Below, in pieces: positions 16,286-25,187 of a stretch of 64,000 nucleotides of DNA. The translations under genes were made by a program, and so were the position numbers. The notes under the pieces are model-generated. The model was given only the letters and a program-made list of their open reading frames with translations, made no database searches and was not told where the DNA came from. Every line of letters starts with the position of its first letter. Positions within the stretch are counted from its first letter, which is position 1. Source of the DNA: Rhizobium altiplani (GTDB lineage Bacteria > Pseudomonadota > Alphaproteobacteria > Rhizobiales > Rhizobiaceae); the NCBI RefSeq assembly GCF_001542405.1, contig NZ_LNCD01000085.1, positions 62,001-126,000 on the forward strand. Reading direction: 5' to 3'.

Positions 16286-17176
16286 TTATTTTTGGCAGTC
16301 AGGGCAGTAGAAGGTCGAGCGCCCCGCCTGAACGACGCGCGCGACCGTACCGCCGCAACCGGGCGTGCGGCAAGGTAGACTTTCGCGATCATAGACCGAG
16401 AAAGAGTGCTGGAAATACCCGAGAGACCCATCCGTCTGGATATGATCCCGCAGGGACGAGCCCCCCGCCTTGATGGCGTCGGCGATGACGTCGCGGATCG
16501 ACGCAACGAGGAGGTCCACCTGCTTGCTCGGCTTACCGGTCTTGGTGACGACAGTCGCCGCTGCCCGGGTGGGGCGCAAATGCGCGCGCCACAGCGCCTC
16601 GCAGACATAGATATTGCCGAGCCCGGCAATATTCTTTTGATCGAGCAGCGCGCTCTTCAGCGGCTGCGCCTTGCCCATGAATCGTTCCGCCAGATAGGCA
16701 GCGCTGAGTTCGTTGCCGGTCGGCTCCGGCCCGAGGCCGAAGAGGAAGGGATTGAGATCAAGCTCGGAGCGCTGCGCCATATCCATGAAGCCGAAGCGGC
16801 GCGGGTCATTATAGATGACGCGGCTGATGCCATTTGGTCCTTCCAGGTGGAAGATCGCGTGGTCGTGCTTTTCATCCTTCGAACGGGCATGATGAAACTC
16901 GCCGGGAGCATCGGATAGCGGTCCTGCCTCGATGCGGAAGGAACCTGACATGCCGAGATGCGAGATGATCGTCGTGCCGTCATCGAGATCGATCAGCAGA
17001 TATTTGGCGCGGCGACCGAGCGCGACGATTTCGCGACCGGTTGCCCGCGCCTCCAAACCGTCCGGAAAGGGAAATCGCAGGTCCTTGCGGCGGAGTTCCA
17101 GGCGGGCGATCCGCGCGCCTTCCATGGTGGGGGCAAGCCCGCGTCTGACGGTTTCGACTTCTGGCAATTCCGGCAT
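16286..17176 (-). CDS. mutM: Formamidopyrimidine-DNA glycosylase
   Basis: A 296-residue Fpg/MutM. The mature N terminus is PELPEVETVRRGL with catalytic Pro2 and Glu3. The helix-two-turn-helix region includes IAGLGNIYVCEALWRA, and the C-terminal zinc finger has Cys pairs in CRTPGCGGTV and FYCPDCQK. It excises 8-oxoguanine and formamidopyrimidines and cuts the strand. The start is fixed by the catalytic proline; the frame further upstream overlaps the divergent ubiE leader and is not coding. The starts of mutM and ubiE are 151 bases apart. Confidence 0.97.
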   Translation of the reverse strand: MPELPEVETVRRGLAPTMEGARIARLELRRKDLRFPFPDGLEARATGREIVALGRRAKYLLIDLDDGTTIISHLGMSGSFRIEAGPLSDAPGEFHHARSKDEKHDHAIFHLEGPNGISRVIYNDPRRFGFMDMAQRSELDLNPFLFGLGPEPTGNELSAAYLAERFMGKAQPLKSALLDQKNIAGLGNIYVCEALWRAHLRPTRAAATVVTKTGKPSKQVDLLVASIRDVIADAIKAGGSSLRDHIQTDGSLGYFQHSFSVYDRESLPCRTPGCGGTVARVVQAGRSTFYCPDCQK

Positions 17177-17327
17177 CTTAACCCATCTATATCTAACATG
17201 TTTCAACCACGGGCGTTGTGCGCTATAGCGCCAAGGTGCCGCAGCTTTGACCGTGGCCCACAGATAGCGCTGCGCGGGTCCGTTCGCTATGGTCGCCGCG
17301 CCGATTTCAGATAGATGGAGTATTTCG

Positions 17328-18104
17328 ATGTCAGAAAGCCGTACCTCCGCCGAAGGCGGCATGGAAACATCCTACGGCTTCCGCGAAGTGGCGGATGGTG
17401 AAAAGCAGGGCCTCGTCAACGAGGTCTTCCATAAGGTCGCCAAGCGCTACGACATCATGAACGACGTCATGTCGGTCGGCATGCACCGCGTCTGGAAGGA
17501 TGCGATGATCTCAGCCCTCAATCCGCGCAAGGAACCCGGCTACAAGGTTCTCGACGTTGCCGGCGGCACCGGCGATATCGCGTTTCGCATCGTCGAGGCC
17601 TCGAACCGGCAGGCCCATGCAACCGTGCTCGACATCAACGGCTCGATGCTCGCCGTCGGAGCCGAACGCGCCGCCAAGAAGAAGCTCTCCGACAACCTGA
17701 CTTTCGTCGAGGCCAATGCCGAGGACCTGCCGTTCGAAGCAAACAGCTTCGACGCCTATACGATTGCCTTCGGCATCCGCAACGTGCCGCGCATCGACGT
17801 GGCGCTCAGCGAAGCCCATCGCGTGCTGAAGCGCGGCGGCCGGCTGCTCGTGCTCGAATTCTCCGAAGTGGAGATGCCACTGCTCGACCGCGTCTATGAC
17901 AGCTGGTCGTTCAACGCCATTCCGAAGTTCGGCAAGGCGATCACCGGCGAGGCCGAGCCCTATCAGTATCTCGTCGAATCCATCCGTAAGTTCCCCAACC
18001 AGGAGAACTTCGCCGAGATGATCCGCAATGCCGGCTTCTCGCGCGTGAGCTTCACGAATTATACCGGCGGCATCGCAGCCCTTCATTCCGGCTGGAAGCT
18101 CTGA
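17328..18104 (+). CDS. ubiE: Ubiquinone/menaquinone C-methyltransferase UbiE
   Basis: A 258-residue SAM-dependent methyltransferase that performs the C-methylation step of ubiquinone synthesis. Motifs include VFHKVAKRYDIMNDVMSVG, the SAM-binding LDVAGGTGDIAFRI, and AFGIRNVPRID with LLVLEFSEVE. The ATG at 17328 is preceded by GGAG. ubiB begins 56 bases after its stop on the same strand, forming a quinone-synthesis pair. Confidence 0.96.
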   Translation: MSESRTSAEGGMETSYGFREVADGEKQGLVNEVFHKVAKRYDIMNDVMSVGMHRVWKDAMISALNPRKEPGYKVLDVAGGTGDIAFRIVEASNRQAHATVLDINGSMLAVGAERAAKKKLSDNLTFVEANAEDLPFEANSFDAYTIAFGIRNVPRIDVALSEAHRVLKRGGRLLVLEFSEVEMPLLDRVYDSWSFNAIPKFGKAITGEAEPYQYLVESIRKFPNQENFAEMIRNAGFSRVSFTNYTGGIAALHSGWKL

Positions 18105-18160
18105 CGCATGGTTGAGGGCACATCGTTCACCCGCTGGCTTTCGCAGGCAGGCAATCCGGC

Positions 18161-19735
18161 ATGAGCGCTCTGGGGGCATATTTCCGGCTCTCGCGCGTCG
18201 GCTGGATTCTGGTGCGCGAAGGTGTAATTTCGGCCCTGCCGTCGGAAGATCTTCCGCCGTCCGTCGGCATCGCCAAGTCGTTTGTCGGCTTGTTCGCGCG
18301 CAATCGTTCGAAATCGAAGAAGCGCAGCGACCGGCTGGCGCAGGCGGTGGAGCGGCTCGGCCCCTCCTACGTGAAGATCGGCCAGTTCCTGGCGACGCGT
18401 CCGGATGTCGTCGGCGTCGAGTTTGCCGACGATCTGTCGCAGCTTCAGGACCGCATGGCATTCTTTCCGCTCGCAGCGGCCAAGGCGAGCATCGCCGGGT
18501 CTCTCGGCCGCCCGATCGAGGAGCTTTATGCGAGCTTCGATGAGCCGATTGCAGCGGCTTCGATTGCCCAGGTTCACCCCGCCGAGGTCGATACGCCTGC
18601 CGGACGCAAGAAGGTTGCGGTCAAGGTCGTCCGCCCCGGCGTGCGCCAGCGGTTCACGCATGATATCGAGGCGATGTACCTCGTCGCTCACATGCAGGAG
18701 CGCTTCATGCCTTCTAGCCGGCGCCTGAGGCCGGTGGAGGTCACGAAAACACTGGAGCAGACCACCAAGGTCGAAATGGACTTGCGGCTGGAGGCCGCGG
18801 CCCTTTCCGAGATTGCTGAAAACACCGAGAAGGACCCGGGCTTCCGTGTGCCGAAGGTGGATTGGGAGCGCACCGGCCGCGACGTGATCACCATGGAGTG
18901 GATCGACGGCGTGAAGATGTCGGATGTCGACGGCCTGCGCGCCGCCGGCCACGATCTCAACCTGCTCGCGGACACGTTGATCCAGTCGTTCCTCCGCCAC
19001 ACGCTGCGCGACGGCTTCTTCCACGCCGACATGCATCCCGGTAACCTCTTTGTCGACGAACACGGCGATATCGTCGCCGTTGACATGGGGATCGTCGGAC
19101 GCCTGGGGAAAAAGGAGCGCCGCTTCCTCGCCGAAATTCTCTTCGGCTTCATCACCCGCGACTATATCCGGGTCGCGGAAGTTCACTTCGAAGCCGGCTA
19201 CGTGCCAGGCCACCACAATGTCGAGAGCTTCGCGCAGGCGATCCGCGCGATTGGCGAGCCGATTCATGGCCAGCCTGCCGAGACGATCTCGATGGGCAAG
19301 CTGCTGACGCTGCTATTCGAGGTGACCGAACTCTTCGACATGGCGACGCGACCGGAACTTGTCATGCTGCAGAAGACCATGGTCGTGGTCGAAGGCGTGT
19401 CGCGTATGCTCAATCCACGCTTCAATATGTGGAAGGCGTCCGAACCCGTCGTCGGCGACTGGATCCGCAACAATCTCGGCCCGAAGCGCATCGTCACCGA
19501 TCTCAAGGACGGGCTGAAGGCGGCTGTGAAGCTTGCCGAAGCGGCGCCGGAGATTGCCGCCAAGACCGAGAAGTTTCACCATCAGCTGCTACAGATGAGC
19601 GAGAATGGATTGCGGTTCGACGCGGAAACGGCCGAGGCGATCGGCAAATCCGAGGCGCGCCACAATCGCTCTGGCCGGGTCGCCCTCTGGATTATCGCTC
19701 TTGCTCTTCTCTATATAGCCTGGGTGATCACCTGA
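18161..19735 (+). CDS. ubiB: Ubiquinone biosynthesis protein-kinase-like UbiB
   Basis: A 524-residue atypical kinase of the ADCK/UbiB family. It shows the family-specific LGPSYVKIGQFLATRPD (the KxGQ motif near residue 72), an Ala-rich loop (EPIAAASIAQVH) in place of the Gly-rich loop, the VAVKVVRPG lysine, and DGFFHADMHPGNLF with VAVDMGIVGRL as the catalytic and metal-binding segments. A hydrophobic segment at the extreme C terminus (VALWIIALALLYIAWVIT) anchors it in the membrane. It supports assembly of the ubiquinone-synthesis complex. From memory coaBC lies close to ubiB in related rhizobia; here 15.5 kb separates them. Confidence 0.95.
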   Translation: MSALGAYFRLSRVGWILVREGVISALPSEDLPPSVGIAKSFVGLFARNRSKSKKRSDRLAQAVERLGPSYVKIGQFLATRPDVVGVEFADDLSQLQDRMAFFPLAAAKASIAGSLGRPIEELYASFDEPIAAASIAQVHPAEVDTPAGRKKVAVKVVRPGVRQRFTHDIEAMYLVAHMQERFMPSSRRLRPVEVTKTLEQTTKVEMDLRLEAAALSEIAENTEKDPGFRVPKVDWERTGRDVITMEWIDGVKMSDVDGLRAAGHDLNLLADTLIQSFLRHTLRDGFFHADMHPGNLFVDEHGDIVAVDMGIVGRLGKKERRFLAEILFGFITRDYIRVAEVHFEAGYVPGHHNVESFAQAIRAIGEPIHGQPAETISMGKLLTLLFEVTELFDMATRPELVMLQKTMVVVEGVSRMLNPRFNMWKASEPVVGDWIRNNLGPKRIVTDLKDGLKAAVKLAEAAPEIAAKTEKFHHQLLQMSENGLRFDAETAEAIGKSEARHNRSGRVALWIIALALLYIAWVIT

Positions 19736-19740
19736 TCCAT

Positions 19741-19780
19741 CACAGCAATGCATGCTGTGTTCGATATTTGGGATATCCCA
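19741..19780. promoter_or_regulatory. Two inverted repeats before the ergothioneine-type operon
   Basis: CACAGCA (19741-19747) and TGCTGTG (19753-19759) form a 7-base dyad with a 5-base centre. TGGGATATCCCA (19769-19780) is a 12-base perfect palindrome. Both lie between the ubiB stop and the first operon start at 19828. Neither has a T-run, so operator function is more likely than termination, but no protein can be named. Confidence 0.4.
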
Positions 19781-19827
19781 TTCAGTAGCGCCGTCGCATA
19801 CTCTCACTTTTCAAGGAGATATGGCAG

Positions 19828-21411
19828 ATGAAGCATGAACGCCCCCGCATCGAACTTTCCGGGCAGCCGCTCAGCTTTGCTGAGATGGTGAGGGTCGGAT
19901 CGGGCAAGGTGGCGCTTTCAACTTCCGCGACCGGAATGGCCCGCATCGAGATTGCCCGGGGGATCGTCGAGGACGCGATCAAGGCCGGGATGCCCGTCTA
20001 TGGGGCGACCACCGGCGTCGGCGCCATGAAGGATGTCGAGTGGTCTCCAGAAGATCTGGACGCCTTCAATCTCGGGCTGGTGCGTGCGCATCACTTCGGC
20101 ACCGGGACACCGTTTTCGAGCTCGGTCGTGCGCAATGCGATGGCCATCCGCATCAATACCGCGCTGACCGGACAGGTCGGCTGCACGCGCGAACTCGTCG
20201 ATGCCTATATGCGAATGCTGGAAGCCGATATTATACCGGTCGTCCGCCGCACCGGCTCGATCGGTTGCGCCGACATCGGTCTCATGGGACAGATCGGCGC
20301 CGTGCTGACCGGCGTCGGGGAAGCGGTCTATCGCGGCAAGCGCATGCAGGCTGCTGACGCCTTCGCCGCCGCCGGCATGAAGCCCTTTACGATGGCCCCG
20401 CGCGACAGCCTGGCGTCGCTCAGCGTTAACGCCGTCAGCTTTGCCGCGGCGGCGGACGCGACACGCAGCGCCGCGGCCTCCATACGCGTGCTGCTGGCCT
20501 CCGGCATGATGGCATCAGGCGCGCTCGGCGCTTCCCGCGATCCGTGGCTTTCCGTTCGCCATGTCGGCACCTCCCGGGAGGCCTTGATCGGCTCCTGGCT
20601 CTGCAATGCGTCGGACGCCTGGCAATGGCCAGTCAAAACTCATGTCCAGGATCCGTTGAGCTTGCGCATGATCGCGCAGGTCTTCGGGGCGGTGATCGAG
20701 AACCTTTTGACGACGGGCCACAAGATTTTGGCCGCCACCGGACGCTCCGACGACAACCCCGTCGTCGTCGAGGGGCGGGTGATGACCTCGGGCGGATCGC
20801 TGCCGCTCGACGTGACGATCCTGCTGGAATCGGCCGCTCTCTGCATGGCGCACGCCGCCCGCAATGCTTTTAACCGCTGCGTCCTGCTCGGCAACGGCCA
20901 GCGCCGCGACCTGCCGGTCAATCTCGTGCCGCCTGGCCGCATCGCCACTGGCTTTGGCCCGATCATCAAGCTGGCCGGCGAAATCTTCTCCCGCGTCCTG
21001 TCGATGTCGAACCCGGTTTCGGCGCAGTCGCTGGTGGTTGCGGCCGGCCTCGAGGATGAGGCTGCCTTCCTGCCGCTGGTAATCGAGCGCTTCGAGCGCC
21101 AGATGCGGGCACTGATGCGCCTCGCCGCTCTCGAGGCGCTGCTTTCGGCCCAAGCCGTGGACATTCTCGGCGACAAGCCGAAAGGTGTCGGCGGAATGCT
21201 CTACGACGTCGTTCGCAAGCATGCGGACTTTTACACGGTCGACCGGCCACTCTCTGCCGAGGTGGAAGCGATCGAGGAAGAATTCGGCTCCGACGCCTTC
21301 ATGTCCAAGCTGATCGAAGAGGTGCCGATCGCATCCTTCGACGATTTCTTTGCGCTCGGCTCACTGGAGCGTATCGAGCAGCGTCTGACCCAGGAACCGG
21401 TCGCCATCTGA
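19828..21411 (+). CDS. HAL/PAL-fold lyase lacking the MIO triad; probable ergothionase
   Basis: A 527-residue homologue of histidine ammonia-lyase. Conserved framework: PVYGATTGVGAM near residue 57 (the YGxxTGxG motif), GSIGCAD near residue 147, GRSDDNPVV near residue 307, and VSAQSLVVAAGLEDEA. At the position where HAL has the Ala-Ser-Gly that cyclises into the MIO cofactor, this protein reads Cys-Ala-Asp (GSIG-CAD versus GSVG-ASG). It therefore should not form MIO and is unlikely to be a normal ammonia-lyase. A lyase with this kind of active site, ergothionase, eliminates trimethylamine from ergothioneine to give thiourocanate. The four enzymes that follow match the rest of that pathway, which is the main ground for the call. 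A methylhistidine-betaine substrate is an alternative. Confidence 0.7.
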   Translation: MKHERPRIELSGQPLSFAEMVRVGSGKVALSTSATGMARIEIARGIVEDAIKAGMPVYGATTGVGAMKDVEWSPEDLDAFNLGLVRAHHFGTGTPFSSSVVRNAMAIRINTALTGQVGCTRELVDAYMRMLEADIIPVVRRTGSIGCADIGLMGQIGAVLTGVGEAVYRGKRMQAADAFAAAGMKPFTMAPRDSLASLSVNAVSFAAAADATRSAAASIRVLLASGMMASGALGASRDPWLSVRHVGTSREALIGSWLCNASDAWQWPVKTHVQDPLSLRMIAQVFGAVIENLLTTGHKILAATGRSDDNPVVVEGRVMTSGGSLPLDVTILLESAALCMAHAARNAFNRCVLLGNGQRRDLPVNLVPPGRIATGFGPIIKLAGEIFSRVLSMSNPVSAQSLVVAAGLEDEAAFLPLVIERFERQMRALMRLAALEALLSAQAVDILGDKPKGVGGMLYDVVRKHADFYTVDRPLSAEVEAIEEEFGSDAFMSKLIEEVPIASFDDFFALGSLERIEQRLTQEPVAI

Positions 21412-21441
21412 TCCTTCAATATTTGCCACGGAGAAAGCGGC

Positions 21442-22824
21442 ATGGCTGATTTCGATCTCGTTCTGCAAGGCACGGTCGTTCTGCCGGAGCGCATCTTGGA
21501 AACCGGCTACGTCGCCGTCCGCGACGGCAAGATTGCGGAAATCGGCCTCGGCGTGCCGCCTGCCGCCCGCGAACGCCATCTCCTCGGCAAGGCATTGATC
21601 CTGCCCGGAGCAATCGACGCCCAAGTTCACTCTCTGTCGCAGAAGAACCAGGAGGATTTCATCTGGTCGACGCGCTCGGCTGCTGCCGGCGGCGTGACGA
21701 CGATCGTCGACATGCCCTATGATGAAGGCAATCTTGTCTGTTCGGCGGAAGCGGTAAAGAAGAAGATTGCCCATGCCGGCCCGCAGGCGCGGGTCGATTT
21801 TGCGCTCTACGGCACCGTGAATCCGGAGGAAGGCGCCAAGCGGGTCGCCGAAATGGTGGATGCCGGCGTTGCCGCCTTCAAGTTCTCGACGTTTGGTACG
21901 GATCCGAAACGTTTTCCGCGCATTCCCCCTGCCCTGTTGGACGAATGCTTTGCCGCAATTGCGCCGACCGGGCTGACCGCCGGCGTCCACAACGAGGATG
22001 ACGAGGCCGTCCGCACCTACATGGAGCGCGTGAAAGCAAGCGGGATCACCGATTGGCGGGCGCATGGGCTGTCGCGGCCGCCGATCACCGAACTGCTGGC
22101 GATGCACACCATCTTCGAAACCGGGGCCAATACCGGCTGTCCGTCGCATGTCGTGCATTGCTCGCTCGGACGCGGCTATGACATCGCGCGCGCCTATCGC
22201 CGTGACGGATTCGAGGCGACGGTGGAATGCTGCATTCACTATCTGACGCTGGACGAGGAAAACGACGTCAAACGCCTCGGCGGCAAGGCGAAGATCAATC
22301 CGCCGATCCGGCCGCGTGGCGAGGTCGAGGCGCTGTGGCGCAGGGTTGCCGAGGGCAATGTCTGGCTGGTTTCGACGGATCACGTCAGCTGGTCCGAAAA
22401 TCGCAAGACCAATCCTGACATGCTGGCGAACGCGTCCGGTGTGCCCGGGCTCGAGGTGATGGTGCCGCTCTTCATCAAGGGGGCCGCCGAGCGCGGTATC
22501 CCGCTGACCTGGGCGGCCAAGCTGATGGCAGAGAACCCGGCAAAGCATTTCCGCCTCGACCACGTGAAGGGAGCGCTCACGCCAGGCAAGGACGCCGATA
22601 TCGTCGTGCTTGAGCCGCACGAAACGGTCTATGACGCAGCTGCGAGCGGCAACAACGTGGTCGGCTGGAGCCCTTATAACGGCATCCGCCTTCCCTGGAC
22701 GGTCGCCGCGACCTATCTGCGCGGGGAGAAGATCACCGATGGCGCGACGGTGCTGGCTGAACCGGGGACCGGCCGATTTATGCGTCCGCTGCCGAGGCAG
22801 GTGATCGCGGGAGCCGCAGAATGA
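21442..22824 (+). CDS. Dihydroorotase/hydantoinase-like amidohydrolase; probable hydantoin-5-propionate hydrolase
   Basis: A 460-residue TIM-barrel amidohydrolase of the dihydroorotase/allantoinase/hydantoinase branch. Expected features are present: the carboxylated-Lys segment (AAFKFSTFG near residue 150), the His segments GVHNEDDEA and HVVHCSLGRG, the late Asp in STDHVSW, and the C-terminal small-barrel return GALTPGKDADIVVLEP. The metal motif usually written D-x-H-x-H reads D-A-Q-V-H near residue 59, so the first His is Gln. In context the likely reaction is opening of the hydantoin ring of hydantoin-5-propionate to N-carbamoyl-glutamate. It starts 30 bases after the lyase and overlaps the next gene by 4 bases. 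Confidence 0.72.
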   Translation: MADFDLVLQGTVVLPERILETGYVAVRDGKIAEIGLGVPPAARERHLLGKALILPGAIDAQVHSLSQKNQEDFIWSTRSAAAGGVTTIVDMPYDEGNLVCSAEAVKKKIAHAGPQARVDFALYGTVNPEEGAKRVAEMVDAGVAAFKFSTFGTDPKRFPRIPPALLDECFAAIAPTGLTAGVHNEDDEAVRTYMERVKASGITDWRAHGLSRPPITELLAMHTIFETGANTGCPSHVVHCSLGRGYDIARAYRRDGFEATVECCIHYLTLDEENDVKRLGGKAKINPPIRPRGEVEALWRRVAEGNVWLVSTDHVSWSENRKTNPDMLANASGVPGLEVMVPLFIKGAAERGIPLTWAAKLMAENPAKHFRLDHVKGALTPGKDADIVVLEPHETVYDAAASGNNVVGWSPYNGIRLPWTVAATYLRGEKITDGATVLAEPGTGRFMRPLPRQVIAGAAE

Positions 22825-24086
22825 CCAGAAACCTGCCGGTCAACGCAGGTCGTATCGCCGAGGATATCGACGCTCTGGCCGGGATCACCGAGCCCGGCCG
22901 TCCCTGGACCCGTCGTGCCTTCTCGCCGCTCTTTCTCGAGGGGCGCGCCTATATCGAAGCGCGCATGCGAGCGGCAGGCCTTGAGACCCGGATCGATGCC
23001 GCCGGCAATCTGATCGGCAAGCGGCGGGGCGCCATCGACGGGCGCGGCACGATCATGCTCGGTTCGCATTCAGACACCGTGCCGGATGGCGGGCGTTTTG
23101 ACGGCATTGCCGGCGTGGTGGTGGCGATTGAGGTCGCGCGTGCGCTCAGCGATCGGGGCATCGAGCTCGATCACGACCTGGAGATCGTCGACTTCCTTGC
23201 GGAGGAGGTCAGCATCTTCGGCGTTTCCTGTATCGGCAGCCGGGGCATGACCGGGCAACTGCCGGAAGCCTGGCTTTCGCGCGCGACGGAAGGACGCGAC
23301 CTCGCCGTGGCCATTGCCGAGGTCGGCGGGCGCCCGGGCGTGCTGCAGCAGCAAAACAGGCCCGATATTTCGGGCTTTCTCGAACTGCATATCGAGCAGG
23401 GTCCGGTCCTTGAGAACGACGAGAAGAACGATATCGGCATCGTCACGGCGATCGCCGGGATCACCCGCATTGAGATCATCGTCGAAGGCCGCGCCGACCA
23501 TGCCGGCACGACGCCGATGGATAGCCGCTCGGATGCGCTGGTCGCCGCCGCACAACTGGTCCTCGATATCCGCAATGCCGCAGCCGCCCGCGGGAAGACG
23601 CCGGGGCATTTTGCGGCGACGGTCGGCGAGTTCCGGATCGAGCCGAATGCCGCCAACGTCGTTCCCTCGAAGGTCGTCCTGCTGATCGATGGGCGCGCCG
23701 AGATTCGCAACGACATGGAGGCCTTCTGCGAGTGGCTGGACGAACATGTCATAAAGTTAGCCATCGCTTACGGAGTGTCCATCAAAAGCCCGATGCGCGT
23801 CTCCGACAACTATCCGACGCCGAGCGATGCCGGGCTATTGAAGACGCTCGAAAGGGCTTGCGAAACCGTCGGCGCCAGGCACCGGCGCATGGCATCGGGC
23901 GCCGGACACGACATGGCCTGGATTGCCAAGGTAGCGCCCGCCGCGATGATCTTCGTACCCTGCAAGGAGGGGCGCAGCCACTCCGCTGACGAGTGGGCCG
24001 AGAACGACGACATCGCGCTTGGGGCGGCCGTGCTTTTCGAAGCCGTCATGGACATGGACAAGAGCTTGAAGCAGGAGAATGCCTGA
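22821..24086 (+). CDS. Zn-dependent N-carbamoyl-L-amino-acid hydrolase (M20 family); probable N-carbamoyl-glutamate hydrolase
   Basis: A 421-residue member of the M20 allantoate amidohydrolase/N-carbamoyl-amino-acid hydrolase group. Metal and catalytic motifs are LGSHSDTVPDGGRFDG near residue 76, FLAEEVSIFG near residue 132 (catalytic Glu), LELHIEQGPVLE near residue 190 and the final His in RSHSADEW. A dimerisation domain with VEGRADHAGTTPMDSR lies between. The enzyme releases CO2 and NH3 from an N-carbamoyl amino acid; next to a hydantoinase, the natural substrate is the carbamoyl amino acid that the hydantoinase makes. It overlaps its neighbours by 4 bases upstream and 1 base downstream (TGATG). 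Confidence 0.8.
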   Translation: MTRNLPVNAGRIAEDIDALAGITEPGRPWTRRAFSPLFLEGRAYIEARMRAAGLETRIDAAGNLIGKRRGAIDGRGTIMLGSHSDTVPDGGRFDGIAGVVVAIEVARALSDRGIELDHDLEIVDFLAEEVSIFGVSCIGSRGMTGQLPEAWLSRATEGRDLAVAIAEVGGRPGVLQQQNRPDISGFLELHIEQGPVLENDEKNDIGIVTAIAGITRIEIIVEGRADHAGTTPMDSRSDALVAAAQLVLDIRNAAAARGKTPGHFAATVGEFRIEPNAANVVPSKVVLLIDGRAEIRNDMEAFCEWLDEHVIKLAIAYGVSIKSPMRVSDNYPTPSDAGLLKTLERACETVGARHRRMASGAGHDMAWIAKVAPAAMIFVPCKEGRSHSADEWAENDDIALGAAVLFEAVMDMDKSLKQENA

Positions 24087-25183
24087 TGGGACGCATACTC
24101 GTTGAGAAGGACGTAGAAGCAGCGGTCAAGGGCGGGTCGGTCTATGCCGCCGGCGGCGGCGGCTGGGCGGATCACGGACGCATGCTCGGCTATGCAGCGG
24201 TCAACGTCGGCAAGCCGGAACTTGTGTCGATCGACGAGCTGAAGGACGACGACTGGATCGCGACGGCCGCCGCGATCGGCGCGCCCGCTTCCACGACACC
24301 CTGGGAGATGCAGGGCATCGACTATGTGAAGGCGGTGCAGCTGCTGCAGGACGAACTCGGCGAAAAACTGTCCGGCCTGATCATCGGCCAGAACGGCAAG
24401 TCGTCGACGCTGAACGGCTGGCTGCCCTCCGCCATTCTCGGAACAAAGGTCGTCGATGCCGTCGGCGATATCCGCGCGCATCCGACCGGCGACATGGGCT
24501 CGATCGGCATGGCGGGCTCGCCCGAGCAGATGATCCAGACGGCGGTCGGCGGAAACCGCGCCGAAAGCCGATACATCGAGCTTGTCGTGAAGGGGGCGAC
24601 GGCGAAGATCTCGCCGATTCTGCGGGCGGCTTCCGACCAGTCGGGCGGCTTCATCGCCAGCTGCCGCAATCCGCTGCGCGCCTCTTATGTGCGTACCCAC
24701 GCAGCACTTGGCGGCATCTCGATGGCATTGGCGCTGGGCGAGGCGATCATTGCGGCTGAGAAGAACGGCGGTTCAGCCGTGATCGATGCCATCTGCAAGA
24801 CAACAGGCGGGCACATCCTGGCCGAAGGCATCATCACCAAGAAGGACGTCGTCTATACCAAGGAGGCCTTCGACATCGGCACGATCGTCGTCGGCTCCGG
24901 CGACGAGGCGGTGACCATGCATGTGATGAACGAATACATGGCCGTCGACGACATCGAGGGCAAACGGATCGCCACCTTCCCCTCGGTTATCACAACGCTC
25001 TCGCCCGAGGGCGAGCCGCTGAGCGTCGGTCAGTTGAAGGGTGGGATGCATGTCTTCATCCTGCATGTGCCGATGAGCATCATTCCGCTGTCGGCAAGCG
25101 TTCTCGACCCGACCGTCTATCCCCCGGTGGAGAAGGCGATGGGGATCGAGCTTGCCCGCTACGCGCTCGCGGCAAAGGCCTGA
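24086..25183 (+). CDS. DUF917 / S-methyl thiohydantoin desulfurase-family protein
   Basis: A 365-residue protein of the DUF917 family, whose Pfam N-terminal domain is now named for S-methyl thiohydantoin desulfurase. Visible family features are the Gly-rich AAGGGGWADHGR near residue 21, GQNGKSSTLNGW, and DMGSIGMAGSPEQM. In the ergothioneine pathways this kind of enzyme removes sulfur (as sulfide or methanethiol) from the (S-methyl)thiohydantoin-propionate to give hydantoin-5-propionate. The ATG at 24086 shares its A with the stop of the preceding gene, which decides the start. Its place between hydantoin-handling enzymes supports the role; the exact sulfur substrate is open. Confidence 0.7.
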   Translation: MGRILVEKDVEAAVKGGSVYAAGGGGWADHGRMLGYAAVNVGKPELVSIDELKDDDWIATAAAIGAPASTTPWEMQGIDYVKAVQLLQDELGEKLSGLIIGQNGKSSTLNGWLPSAILGTKVVDAVGDIRAHPTGDMGSIGMAGSPEQMIQTAVGGNRAESRYIELVVKGATAKISPILRAASDQSGGFIASCRNPLRASYVRTHAALGGISMALALGEAIIAAEKNGGSAVIDAICKTTGGHILAEGIITKKDVVYTKEAFDIGTIVVGSGDEAVTMHVMNEYMAVDDIEGKRIATFPSVITTLSPEGEPLSVGQLKGGMHVFILHVPMSIIPLSASVLDPTVYPPVEKAMGIELARYALAAKA

Positions 25184-25187
25184 TCGC

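Noticed and set aside
21442..24086. An allantoin degradation (allantoinase plus allantoate hydrolase) pair
   Set aside because: Family resemblance is real, but the linked MIO-less lyase, DUF917 protein and urocanase homologue fit a hydantoin-propionate route better, and no ureidoglycolate or urate genes are nearby.
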